Below are positions 16,083 through 22,711 of a stretch of DNA of 35,681 nucleotides, piece by piece. Position numbers and translations under genes: made by a program. Every line of letters starts with the position of its first letter. The first letter of the stretch is position 1. The stretch lies in contig JAFUGS010000001.1 of the NCBI GenBank assembly GCA_017469265.1, positions 1-35,681 of the forward strand, read 5' to 3'. Under the pieces are notes generated by a model, which ran no database searches, was not told the DNA's origin, and saw nothing but the letters and a program-made list of their open reading frames with translations. The DNA is from Clostridia bacterium. GTDB taxonomy: Bacteria > Bacillota > Clostridia > Christensenellales > Aristaeellaceae.

Positions 16083-17219
16083 ATGCTGCTGATCAACGCG
16101 CGGATCCCCCGGGACGGGGCTTTTATACCGGACCAGCGGGTCCGCCTGGGGGCGGGCGAAATCCGGGAGGTGGGAACGGATCTGACCCCCGCGCCCGGCG
16201 AAAGGACGCTGGACCTGGAGGGGGATTTCCTGCTGCCGGGGTTTGTGGACGTGCATATTCACGCCTTCCAGGGGCATGACACCATGGCGGGCGAGGAGGC
16301 GGTGCGGGCCATGAGCCGGGCCCTGCGGAAGCTGGGGGTGGCGGCCTTCTGCCCCACCACCATGAGCGCCTCCCCGGAGGAAACCCGTCGGGCCGTGGCG
16401 GGGGTGCGGGCCGTGATGGCCCGGCAGGAGCCGGAGGGGGCCCGGGTGCTGGGAGCCCACATGGAAGCGCCCTTCCTGAGCGAGGGGAAGGCCGGGGCCC
16501 AGGTGAAGGCGTATTTCCGGGATCCGGATTATCAGTACTTCCTGGACGTGACGGAGGGGCATCCCGAGGCGGTGCGGCTCATGACCCTGGCGCCGGAAAA
16601 GCCGGGGAGCGAGGCGTTCATCCGGCAGGCCGCGGCCGTGGGGGTTCATCTTTCCGTCGGTCATACCTGCGCTGACGCGGAAACCCTCCACGCCAGCGGG
16701 GACTGGGGGGCGGACCACGTGACCCACCTGTTCAACGCCCAGACGCCCCTGCAGCACCGCGCCCCGGGGGTGCCGGGGGCGGCGCTGGCGGATCCGCGCT
16801 TCTGGTGCGAGATGATCTGCGACGGGGTGCACCTGCACGGGGACATCATCCGGCTGGCGGCGGCGGCGAAAAAGGAAAAGGCCGTGGCCATCACCGACGC
16901 CATGGAGGCGGCGGGCCTGCCGGAGGGCATCTATCACCTGGGGGGCCAGGAGGTCCGGGTCCGGGGCGGGGAAGCCCGCCTGGAGGACGGCACGCTGGCC
17001 GGGTCCGTGCTGACCATGCCGGCGGCGCTGCATAACCTGATTCACCGCTTCGGCATCGACCCCGCGCAGGCCTGCGCCATGTGCACGGAGAACCCGGCCG
17101 CCTCCATCGGCGAAACGGCCTGCGGCCGGATTGTTCCCGGCAGCCCGGCCACGCTGACCCGCTGGGGAAAGACGTGGGAGATGCGGAGCGTGGTGACGGA
17201 AAAGGGCGAGGAGAACTGA
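16083..17219 (+). CDS. nagA: N-acetylglucosamine-6-phosphate deacetylase
   Basis: A 378-residue amidohydrolase that converts GlcNAc-6-phosphate to glucosamine-6-phosphate and acetate in the cytoplasm, the first step in reusing wall or chitin amino sugar. The TIM-barrel signatures are in place: metal-binding HIH (58-60) after PGFVDV, the glutamate in GAHMEAPF (E128), histidines in SVGHTCADA and THLFNA, the conserved HRAPG substrate loop and the catalytic aspartate in ITDAMEAAG (D272). The usual glycines in HIHG and HLEGP are Ala here (HIHA, HMEAP), a mild deviation. The ATG at 16083 follows AAAGGAG; the frame is open 18 codons further upstream across the hairpins, which is less likely. No nagB lies beside it. 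It is followed by a separate RNA gene. Confidence 0.93.
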   Translation: MLLINARIPRDGAFIPDQRVRLGAGEIREVGTDLTPAPGERTLDLEGDFLLPGFVDVHIHAFQGHDTMAGEEAVRAMSRALRKLGVAAFCPTTMSASPEETRRAVAGVRAVMARQEPEGARVLGAHMEAPFLSEGKAGAQVKAYFRDPDYQYFLDVTEGHPEAVRLMTLAPEKPGSEAFIRQAAAVGVHLSVGHTCADAETLHASGDWGADHVTHLFNAQTPLQHRAPGVPGAALADPRFWCEMICDGVHLHGDIIRLAAAAKKEKAVAITDAMEAAGLPEGIYHLGGQEVRVRGGEARLEDGTLAGSVLTMPAALHNLIHRFGIDPAQACAMCTENPAASIGETACGRIVPGSPATLTRWGKTWEMRSVVTEKGEEN

Positions 17220-17233
17220 AATCATGTCCTTTT

Positions 17234-17308
17234 TCTTTCAAAAAAGACGCAAAAATGACAAAAAAGTCATAAAAAGGGGTTGACGGAACCGAGAAAACCC
17301 GTTATAAT
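17234..17308 (+). promoter_or_regulatory. Very strong promoter with A-rich upstream element
   Basis: TTGACG (17280-17285), 17 bases, TATAAT (17303-17308). The 45 bases before it are A/T tracts (CAAAAAAGACGCAAAAATGAC), resembling an UP element of stable-RNA promoters. It includes a small inverted repeat ATGAC/GTCAT (17255-17270). The first protein gene downstream is on the opposite strand, so the promoter serves the non-coding RNA. Confidence 0.85.
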
Positions 17309-17314
17309 GACGTC

Positions 17315-17530
17315 AGTCACCTGGGGTTCGCGACAGTCTTTCGGTTTTCCCCACATTTCGAAAAATGGAGCCCGGGTCCATGGTCGTAATGTCACGCCCC
17401 CGTCCCAGACGCCAGGGGACGGCAGAAACGGCCGGCAGGGCACCAGCCTGCTTCACATAGCGGGTGAAAAAACGAGGACATCGGCTCCCTGGGCCCAAAG
17501 AAAAAGCTTCCGGAAACGGAAGCTTTTTTT
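17315..17530 (+). ncRNA. Structured small RNA of about 216 nt, class not identified
   Basis: A strong promoter and a clean terminator bracket a stretch with no plausible reading frame. The 5' and 3' parts pair: 17323-17352 with 17462-17489, including GTCTTTCG against CGAGGAC and TTTTCCCC against GGGTGAAAA, broken only by small bulges. Inside the closing helix are three separate hairpins: ACATT...AATGT with TGGA...TCCA inside it (17352-17392), CCGTCCC/GGGGACGG (17400-17422) and GCAGG/CCTGC (17435-17451). This multibranched shape does not look like the rod of 6S RNA, and I see no SRP, tmRNA, RNase P or common riboswitch core. The next gene on this strand is over 1.2 kb away behind a terminator, so it is more likely a free-standing RNA than a leader. 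The start is estimated from the promoter. Confidence 0.75.
17501..17530 (+). terminator. Terminator of the small RNA, usable in both directions
   Basis: AAAAAGCTTCCG, GAAA loop, CGGAAGCTTTTTTT. Seven T follow on the plus strand; on the minus strand the stem is followed by a U-rich tract as well, so it can also end the convergent MocR-type gene, whose stop is 44 bases away. Confidence 0.9.
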
Positions 17531-17573
17531 CGTCCCCTTCCGTCCAGCAAGCGGGCTGAACGGATCCGCTTTC

Positions 17574-18668
17574 TTATTCCCGGGCGCCGCGCAGCTTTCG
17601 GCGGACCCGGCGCAGATGACGCTCAAAATCGCCGCCGTCCAGCAGGGCGGCGAGCAGATACTGCTCAAAGGCGGGAACCGTGCAGGAATAGAACCCGGCC
17701 CGCGCCTGAAAGACGGGGAGGAGGGACGGGGGCAGCACCATATAGCCCACCCGCAGGGCGGAGGAGATGGTGCGGGAAAAGGTGTTCAGATAGATCACGT
17801 TCTCCCGGTCCGACTGGGCGAAGAGGGTTTCCATGGGCTTGCGGCGGAGACAGAACTCGCTTTCGTAGTCATCCTCCACGATGAACCGGTCCTCCCGGGC
17901 GGCCCATCGGAGGTACTCCGCCCGCTTGGAGGCGGAGGCGGTGACATCGCTGGGATAGGACCGGTAGGGGGAGACGTGCAGCACGGAGGCGCGGCAGGCC
18001 TGCAGGGCCTCGGAAAGAATGCCGTCCCGGGCCAGGGGCAGCGCTTCCGTCCGGACCTTCCGGGCGGCATACACCTGCTGAATTTTCTCATAGGAGGGGG
18101 ATTCCAGGGCCCAGACCCGCTCCGCCCCCAGGGTTTCCACAATCAGCCCGTACAGATACTCCGCGCCGGCGCCGATGATGATCTGCTCCGGGGCGGCGGC
18201 GATGCCCCGGGCCCGGGCCAGGTAGCGGGAAAGGGCCTGCCGCAGGGCGGGCAGCCCCGCGTTGGGGGATTTGACCAGCACCGCTTCCCCCCGCTCCGAG
18301 AGCACCCGGCGCATGGTCCGGGCCAGGAGGGAAAAGGGGAAGCCGTCCACATCCGCCGAGGAGGGCAGATCCGGCGCCCCGGGGCCCGACCGGGACAGGG
18401 GGAGCGGCAGGGCGGCGCCGCCCGGGGGGCGGGGAAGGGAAAAATCCTCCCCGGCCCGGTAGCAGACATAGAAGCCGCTGCGCTCCCGGGCGGCGAGATA
18501 GCCTTCCGCCTCCAGCAGTTCCAGGGCGTGGGCCGCGGTGATGACGCTGACGCCGTTTTCTTCCGCCAGCGTCCGCTTGCCCGGGAGCCGGTCCCCATAG
18601 GCATAGCCGCCGGAGAGAATTTCCCCCCGGAGCTTTTCGTACAGCCTTTCATATGCCGGATGCTGCAT
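17574..18668 (-). CDS. MocR-type GntR regulator with aminotransferase-like domain lacking the PLP lysine
   Basis: A 364-residue MocR/GabR-like regulator: an N-terminal GntR winged helix (YERLYEKLRGEILSGGY, SVITAAHALELLEAEGYL, residues 3-70) joined to a class I aminotransferase-like domain. Typical motifs are visible (the SYPSDVTAS region, VEDDYESEF, FSRTISSALRVGY). In relatives this last motif is FSKT...LRxGY and its lysine binds pyridoxal phosphate; here the codon at 17772-17774 encodes Arg299. The protein also stops right after FERHLRRVRRKLRGARE, some 80-90 residues short of the usual 450-500, so the C-terminal small lobe is missing. It may be a repurposed sensor that no longer uses PLP chemistry or a decaying gene; the reading frame is otherwise clean. 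The ATG 18666-18668 follows AGGAGG. It shares a double promoter with the patatin operon, a likely target. Confidence 0.9.
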   Translation of the reverse strand: MQHPAYERLYEKLRGEILSGGYAYGDRLPGKRTLAEENGVSVITAAHALELLEAEGYLAARERSGFYVCYRAGEDFSLPRPPGGAALPLPLSRSGPGAPDLPSSADVDGFPFSLLARTMRRVLSERGEAVLVKSPNAGLPALRQALSRYLARARGIAAAPEQIIIGAGAEYLYGLIVETLGAERVWALESPSYEKIQQVYAARKVRTEALPLARDGILSEALQACRASVLHVSPYRSYPSDVTASASKRAEYLRWAAREDRFIVEDDYESEFCLRRKPMETLFAQSDRENVIYLNTFSRTISSALRVGYMVLPPSLLPVFQARAGFYSCTVPAFEQYLLAALLDGGDFERHLRRVRRKLRGARE

Positions 18669-18709
18669 GGAAAACACCTCCTGTGTACCGGAATGGTCAC
18701 GCCAGCCCC

Positions 18710-18772
18710 ATCATAAATGCCCCGGCGGGAAAAAGCAAGCGTATTGCGGGGAGCAGCCGAAAATGATATAAT
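18710..18772. promoter_or_regulatory. Back-to-back promoters of the MocR-type gene and the patatin operon
   Basis: Leftward: TTGCTT (18733-18738), 17 bases, TATGAT (18710-18715). Rightward: TTGCGG (18744-18749), 17 bases, TATAAT (18767-18772). The -35 boxes are only five bases apart, so the two polymerases cannot bind together and a regulator bound here would affect both directions, the usual layout for MocR regulators and their targets. Confidence 0.8.
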
Positions 18773-18812
18773 GCCGGCATACACTCCAGAGACGGCGGAG
18801 GCGGACGGCGGC

Positions 18813-19748
18813 ATGCAGAAAAGGACGTACACGGGCATGGATCGGATTCCCAGGGGGCAGGCGAGTGAAACCCTGACACCGGGCTGCCTCGTGCTGGAAG
18901 GCGGTGCCTTCAAGGGCCTGTATACCCAGGGGCTGCTGGACGCCATGATGCTGGAGGGGGTCAACCTGCAGTGCGTCATCGGCGTTTCCGCCGGCGCGCT
19001 GGCGGGGGTCAACTACGTTTCCGGCCAGATCGGCCGGTCCGCCCGGGTCTCCCTGACCTACCGGCATGACCCGCGGTACGTGGGCATGAAGGCCTTCCGC
19101 CACAGCCGGAGCATCGTGGACGTGGGCTTCCTGACGGAGGAGCGGGGGATCTACGAACCCCTGGACCGGGCGCGCTTTGACCGGCCGGAACAGCGCTTTC
19201 TTGCGGTGGCCACCAGCTGCGAAACCGGCGAGGCGGTGGCCTTTGAGAAGGGGAAGTGCGGCGACATCATGCTGGCGGCCAGGGCTTCCGCCACGCTGCC
19301 CTATCTGGCCCCCATGGTCTATATCGACGGGCATCCCTATCTGGACGGCGGCTGCGCCTGCAAGATGCCCTACGAGTGGGCCCTGAGGGAGGGGTTTGAG
19401 AAGATCATCGTGATCCGGACCCGGGAGATTTCCTTCCGGAAGAAAAACCGGGAGGATCCCCTGGCGGAGAAGGTCTACCGGAAGTATCCCCGGATCATGG
19501 AAAAGATCAGGCGCATGAACCTGGAAGCCAACCGGGAGTTTGAGGAAGTGGAGCGCCTCCACCGGGAGGGACGCCTGCTGCGGCTGGCCCCCAGCCAGCC
19601 TGTGGAGGTCAGCCGGCTGGAGCGGGACATGGAGAAGCTGGGGAAGCTGTACTGGCTGGGATATCAGGATGGGATGGATCATATGGACGAAATCCGGGCC
19701 TACCTGGGGATCCCGCGGGCCGGGGATGAAACGATTTCAGAGGGATAA
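18813..19748 (+). CDS. Patatin-like phospholipase
   Basis: A 311-residue cytoplasmic patatin-family acyl hydrolase (lipid acyl hydrolase/phospholipase A). The full catalytic set is present: oxyanion-hole motif LEGGAFKGLYTQG, nucleophile GVSAGA (Ser59) and the DGG motif LDGGCA (Asp178). The C-terminal third is charged and helical (RKKNREDPLAEKVYRKYP). The frame is open further upstream, but the promoter -10 box overlaps the earlier ATG at 18771, so translation must start later; ATG 18813 with GGAGG before it is chosen and ATG 18837 is possible. It is the first gene of a tight four-gene operon: three bases separate it from the PAP2 gene. Opposite its promoter lies the MocR-type regulator. The lipid substrate cannot be told. 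Confidence 0.9.
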   Translation: MQKRTYTGMDRIPRGQASETLTPGCLVLEGGAFKGLYTQGLLDAMMLEGVNLQCVIGVSAGALAGVNYVSGQIGRSARVSLTYRHDPRYVGMKAFRHSRSIVDVGFLTEERGIYEPLDRARFDRPEQRFLAVATSCETGEAVAFEKGKCGDIMLAARASATLPYLAPMVYIDGHPYLDGGCACKMPYEWALREGFEKIIVIRTREISFRKKNREDPLAEKVYRKYPRIMEKIRRMNLEANREFEEVERLHREGRLLRLAPSQPVEVSRLERDMEKLGKLYWLGYQDGMDHMDEIRAYLGIPRAGDETISEG

Positions 19749-19751
19749 AAG

Positions 19752-20201
19752 ATGCTGCAGGAACTGTTTGCGAACCGGACGCTGGGCTGCTGCATGATCG
19801 CGTGGATTTCCGCGCAGATCGCGAAATGCATCATTGACGGCCTGCGCCACCGGGGCTGGAGCCTCCGGACCATGCTGTTCGGCTCCGGCGGGATGCCTTC
19901 CTCCCACACGGCCTTCGTCACGGCGCTGGCCGTGTCCGCGGGCATCCGGGAGGGCTTTGACTCCACAGCCTTCGCCGTCTGCTTTGTGATGCTCTTCGTG
20001 GTCATGACGGACGCTATCGGCGTCCGGCGGGAAACGGGGCGGCAGGGCAGCGCCATCAATCTGCTGATGGACTGGTTCACCCAGGAGACGGATCCTGAGG
20101 TGGAAAGCAAGGATCTGAAGGAGCGGATGGGTCATTCCCCCCTGGAGGTGCTGGTGGGCTTCCTCTGGGGCGTGGGGTGCGCCATCCTGTTCGCGAGATG
20201 A
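19752..20201 (+). CDS. Divergent PAP2 family membrane protein (YuiD-like)
   Basis: A 149-residue membrane protein of the divergent PAP2 family. It keeps the PAP2-like core GSGGMPSSHTAFVTALA and the following TDAIGVRRETGRQ, which are the conserved features of this group; true PAP2 phosphatases have a further histidine motif that is less evident here. Hydrophobic helices are seen at both ends (LGCCMIAWISAQIAKCII, VLVGFLWGVGCAILFA) and in the middle. A lipid or isoprenoid phosphatase role is inferred from the family and from the company of a patatin and a Gx transporter. Its TGA overlaps the ATG of the next gene (ATGA). Confidence 0.92.
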   Translation: MLQELFANRTLGCCMIAWISAQIAKCIIDGLRHRGWSLRTMLFGSGGMPSSHTAFVTALAVSAGIREGFDSTAFAVCFVMLFVVMTDAIGVRRETGRQGSAINLLMDWFTQETDPEVESKDLKERMGHSPLEVLVGFLWGVGCAILFAR

Positions 20202-20590
20202 AAAAGCGGGATGAGCTGACCTTTCGGAAAGGGGACGGGATCGCCATCGCGGCGGTGATCCTGGCGGCCCTGGCCCTGCTGGCTTTTTCCCTGACCGCCG
20301 CCGGGCGCGGCGGGAAACGGGTGGTCCGGGTGTATCAGGAGGGCGAGCTGCTGCGGGAGATGCCCCTGGACGAAGACGGGGAATTCCTGATTCAGGACAG
20401 GTATGAAAACCTCATCCGCGTGCGGGACGGAAAAGCCGCCATCGTGGAGAGCAGCTGTCCGGGGGAGGACTGCGTCCATTCCGGATGGATCAGCCAGCCG
20501 GTCCGGTCCGTCGTGTGCCTGCCCAACCGGGTGGAGGTACGGGTGGAAGGCGTCTCCGGGGCGGACGATGTGGACGCGGTGGCGCGGTAA
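20198..20590 (+). CDS. NusG domain II-containing protein
   Basis: A 130-residue protein with an N-terminal membrane segment (IAIAAVILAALALLAFSL, about residues 14-31) and an extracytoplasmic NusG-domain-II-like barrel. The family signature is the pair of cysteines in VESSCPGEDCVHSGWIS followed by VCLPNRVEVRVEG. These proteins are usual neighbours of Gx transporter genes in Clostridia; their function is not established, though they are not transcription factors despite the name. The ATG at 20198 overlaps the previous stop codon; a GTG start seven codons earlier would lie inside the PAP2 gene and is less likely. Confidence 0.88.
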   Translation: MKKRDELTFRKGDGIAIAAVILAALALLAFSLTAAGRGGKRVVRVYQEGELLREMPLDEDGEFLIQDRYENLIRVRDGKAAIVESSCPGEDCVHSGWISQPVRSVVCLPNRVEVRVEGVSGADDVDAVAR

Positions 20591-20600
20591 AGGAGAGGCC

Positions 20601-21104
20601 ATGAAGACGAAAGACCTGACCACCATGGCGATCCTGACCGCCCTGGCCATGGCGCTGGGATGGGTGGAGCGGATGATTCCCCTGGAGCTGCTGATTCCCC
20701 TGCCGGGGGTGAAGCTGGGGCTGGCGAACACGGTGACGCTTTTTGCCCTGTACCGGCTGAACTGGCCGGCGGCGCTGCTGATCCTGACGGCCCGATGCCT
20801 GCTGGGGGCCCTGTTCAGCGGGAACGTGACCGCCCTGGCCTTTTCCCTATGCGGGGGGGTGCTTTCCCTGGCCGCCATGGCGGCCGCGAAGCGCTGCCGG
20901 GGGCTGAGCGTCTGGGGCGTCAGCGTGCTGGGGGCCGCGGCCCACAACTGCGGGCAGATCCTGACCGCCATGCTGCTGATGCATTCCCGGGCGATTCTCG
21001 GATATCTGCCCTATCTGCTGCTGATCGGCACCGCCTGCGGCTGCGCCACGGCGGCGGCGGCCAGCGGGGTGCTGCGGGCCCTGCGGAGCGGGGCCGCGGG
21101 ATAA
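20601..21104 (+). CDS. Gx transporter family protein (heptaprenyl diphosphate synthase component I-like)
   Basis: A 167-residue polytopic membrane protein with about five hydrophobic segments, belonging to the family named Gx transporter or heptaprenyl diphosphate synthase component 1. The signature is the N-terminal TALAMALGWVERMIP followed by LPGVKLGLANTVTLFALY, and the LLGALFSGN motif. The fold resembles ECF S-components, which suggests small-molecule uptake, but the substrate is unknown. The ATG at 20601 follows AAAGGAGAGG ten bases after the NusG-II stop. Last gene of the patatin operon; no clear terminator follows, only a short GCCCG/CGGGC stem at 21109-21129 without a T-tract. Confidence 0.88.
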   Translation: MKTKDLTTMAILTALAMALGWVERMIPLELLIPLPGVKLGLANTVTLFALYRLNWPAALLILTARCLLGALFSGNVTALAFSLCGGVLSLAAMAAAKRCRGLSVWGVSVLGAAAHNCGQILTAMLLMHSRAILGYLPYLLLIGTACGCATAAAASGVLRALRSGAAG

Positions 21105-21178
21105 AAGCCCGCTTCGGCCTTCCGGGCGGAAGAGGGGCGGAAAGGGCTTTCCGGCGCGAAAAACCGGCAAAAAAAGCA

Positions 21179-21207
21179 TTGACAGGGGCGGCAAAGCGTG
21201 ATAAGAT
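21179..21207 (+). promoter_or_regulatory. Promoter of the infC-rpmI-rplT operon
   Basis: TTGACA (21179-21184), 17 bases, TAAGAT (21202-21207), preceded by an A-rich tract (CAAAAAAAGCA). Transcription should start near 21214, giving a leader of about 150 bases. Confidence 0.85.
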
Positions 21208-21213
21208 ATCCGC

Positions 21214-21339
21214 TGTTAGAAGCAGAGGCTTGCCCGCCCCTCACCTGGATCGCCTGCGCGGTCGGGTTTCAGTGGCACTCTTTCCCGGTGGAAGATGGAG
21301 TGAACATGAGCGACGGGTCGAAAGCCCGCCGCTTTTTTT
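21214..21339 (+). promoter_or_regulatory. infC leader with transcription attenuator
   Basis: The leader ends in a terminator hairpin, GCGACGGG...CCCGCCGC (21310-21332), followed by seven T (21333-21339), 25 bases before the infC coding region. In Bacillota the operon is controlled by ribosomal protein L20, which binds the leader and favours premature termination; the position and form here fit that scheme. Upstream segments rich in CCCGCCCC (21234-21241) and GGTCGGG (21259-21265) could form a competing antiterminator. Confidence 0.75.
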
Positions 21340-21364
21340 CAACCAGAGGATGATTGGGAGGTGC

Positions 21365-21958
21365 ATGGAAATCGCAACCGAACTGATGATTAATGAGGAG
21401 ATCCGCGACAGAGAGGTCCGGGTGATCGACGAGAACGGCGATCAGCTGGGCGTCATGTCCATCCAGCAGGCGCTGGCCCTGGCGGAGGAGAAGGGGCTTG
21501 ATCTGGCCAAGATTCAGCCTTCGGCCCATCCGCCGGTGTGCAAGCTGCTGGATTACGACAAGTACCGCTATGAGCAGTCCAAGCGGGAGCGGGAGAACCG
21601 GAAGAATCAGCGGGTTGTCGAAATCAAGGAGGTGCAGCTGTCCGCCACCATCGAGGAAAACGATGTGAACACCAAGGCGAAGATGGCGATCCGCTTCCTG
21701 GAGGGCGGCGACAAGGTCAAGGTTTCCATTCGCTTCCGTGGCCGGCAGATCACGCACAGCGAAATCGGCAGGAAGGTCATGGACGACTTTGCGGAACGCT
21801 GCAAGGACGTCAGCATGGTCGAACGCCGCCCTGTGCTGGATGGCCGGAACATGATCATGATCCTGGCCCCCAAGGCCGCCAAGGCCTCCTTCGCCGAAAG
21901 AAAGGCGAAGCAGGAAGCCCAGGCCCGGGAGAACGCTTCGAAAGAAGCAAAGCAGTAA
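21365..21958 (+). CDS. infC: Translation initiation factor IF-3
   Basis: IF-3 keeps ribosomal subunits apart and checks the start codon and initiator tRNA. Both domains are clear: the N-domain MINEEIRDREVRVIDENG...AHPPVCKLLDYDKYRYEQ, the lysine/arginine-rich linker and the C-domain KVKVSIRFRGRQITHSEIG...RNMIMILAP. A short Ala/Lys-rich tail follows. The start is not straightforward. The ATG at 21365 lies only three bases after GGGAGG (21356-21361). Two codons later is ATC (21371), nine bases after the same site and aligned with the rare AUU start of Bacillus IF-3 (I-x-x-x-x-x-INE). A rare AUC start, used for autoregulation, is therefore plausible; the span given includes both. First gene of infC-rpmI-rplT. 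Confidence 0.97.
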   Translation: MEIATELMINEEIRDREVRVIDENGDQLGVMSIQQALALAEEKGLDLAKIQPSAHPPVCKLLDYDKYRYEQSKRERENRKNQRVVEIKEVQLSATIEENDVNTKAKMAIRFLEGGDKVKVSIRFRGRQITHSEIGRKVMDDFAERCKDVSMVERRPVLDGRNMIMILAPKAAKASFAERKAKQEAQARENASKEAKQ

Positions 21959-21984
21959 ACAAGCATCGGAAGGAGGACCCAGTT

Positions 21985-22185
21985 ATGCCTAAGCAAAAAT
22001 CCCATCGCGGAGCTGCCAAGCGCTTTTCCTTTACCAAGTCCGGTATTGTAAAGCATAAGCAGATGAACGCCAACCATCAGGTGCGCCTGAAGACCACGAA
22101 GCGGACCCGCCACCTGCGGAACCCCGGCATTGTGGACAATGCCGCGGAAGCCCGTACGATTCATAAGCTGCTGCCTTACAAATAA
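21985..22185 (+). CDS. rpmI: 50S ribosomal protein L35
   Basis: A 66-residue, very basic protein of standard L35 length and sequence (MPKQKSHRGAAKRFSFTKSG, KRTRHLRN). It binds 23S rRNA in the large subunit. It has a good AAGGAGG site and follows infC by 26 bases in the usual infC-rpmI-rplT order. Confidence 0.97.
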   Translation: MPKQKSHRGAAKRFSFTKSGIVKHKQMNANHQVRLKTTKRTRHLRNPGIVDNAAEARTIHKLLPYK

Positions 22186-22209
22186 GCTCGGCAAGGAGGA
22201 AGATCAATC

Positions 22210-22557
22210 ATGGCACGCATTAAGAGGGCTGTCAATGCCCATAAGAGCCGCCGCAAGGTGATGAAACTGGCGAAGGGCTACTGGGGAGCGAAATCCAAGC
22301 AGTACCGCGCCGCCAAGGAGCAGGTTGCCCGCAGCCTGCGCTACGCGTACATCGGACGGAAGCTGCGCAAGCGTGAGTTCCGCCGCCTGTGGATCACCCG
22401 GATCAACGCCGCGGCCCGGCTGAACGGCATGAGCTATTCCACGTTCATCGCCGGTCTGAAGAAGCAGAACATCGAAGTGAACCGCAAGATGCTGGCCGAC
22501 CTGGCCGTCAACGATGCGGAAGGCTTCGCCAAGCTGGTGGAGCTCGCGAAGCAGTAA
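22210..22557 (+). CDS. rplT: 50S ribosomal protein L20
   Basis: A 115-residue protein of standard L20 length: the basic N-terminal extension ([20 protein letters not shown]), [19 protein letters not shown] and the globular C-terminal part with [16 protein letters not shown] and [10 protein letters not shown]20 is needed early in 50S assembly, and in Bacillota it is also the repressor of its own operon through the infC leader, which here carries an attenuator. The AAGGAGG site lies 25 bases after rpmI. Followed by the operon terminator. Confidence 0.97.
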   Translation: MARIKRAVNAHKSRRKVMKLAKGYWGAKSKQYRAAKEQVARSLRYAYIGRKLRKREFRRLWITRINAAARLNGMSYSTFIAGLKKQNIEVNRKMLADLAVNDAEGFAKLVELAKQ

Positions 22558-22569
22558 TCACCGCTATCC

Positions 22570-22598
22570 AAACGCCTCCTGTACGGGGGCGTTTTTTT
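22570..22598 (+). terminator. Terminator of the infC-rpmI-rplT operon
   Basis: AAACGCC (22570-22576) pairs with GGGCGTTT (22587-22594) and is followed by T residues to 22598. It lies 13 bases after the rplT stop codon. Confidence 0.88.
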
Positions 22599-22658
22599 CT
22601 GGCATCATGCGCGGGAACGGGAGCCTTCGGCCTCCCGGCGCATCACGGCTTTCCGGAC

Positions 22659-22690
22659 AAAAAAGGCAGCCCCGGTTTTCGGGGCTGCCT
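22659..22690 (-). terminator. Terminator of the M16 protease gene
   Basis: Read on the minus strand: AGGCAGCCCCG, AAAAC loop, CGGGGCTGCCT, then a run of six T (22659-22664). A perfect 11-bp stem 21 bases after the protease stop codon. Confidence 0.92.
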
Positions 22691-22711
22691 TGAATGGTTT
22701 TTTACGGCGGA

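Noticed and set aside
17315-17530. glmS ribozyme or riboswitch linked to nagA, or 6S RNA
   Set aside because: The glmS core sequence is not visible, no gene on the same strand follows the terminator, and the predicted branched fold does not fit the single rod of 6S RNA. Left as unidentified RNA.
17574-18668. MocR-type gene as a plain pseudogene
   Set aside because: Apart from the missing C-terminal lobe and Lys-to-Arg change, the frame, start site, promoter and DNA-binding domain are intact, so I kept it as a gene and reported the oddities.
21105-21140. Terminator after the Gx transporter gene
   Set aside because: GCCCG/CGGGC can pair, but the stem is short, its loop is long and no T-tract follows; read-through into the infC leader cannot be excluded.
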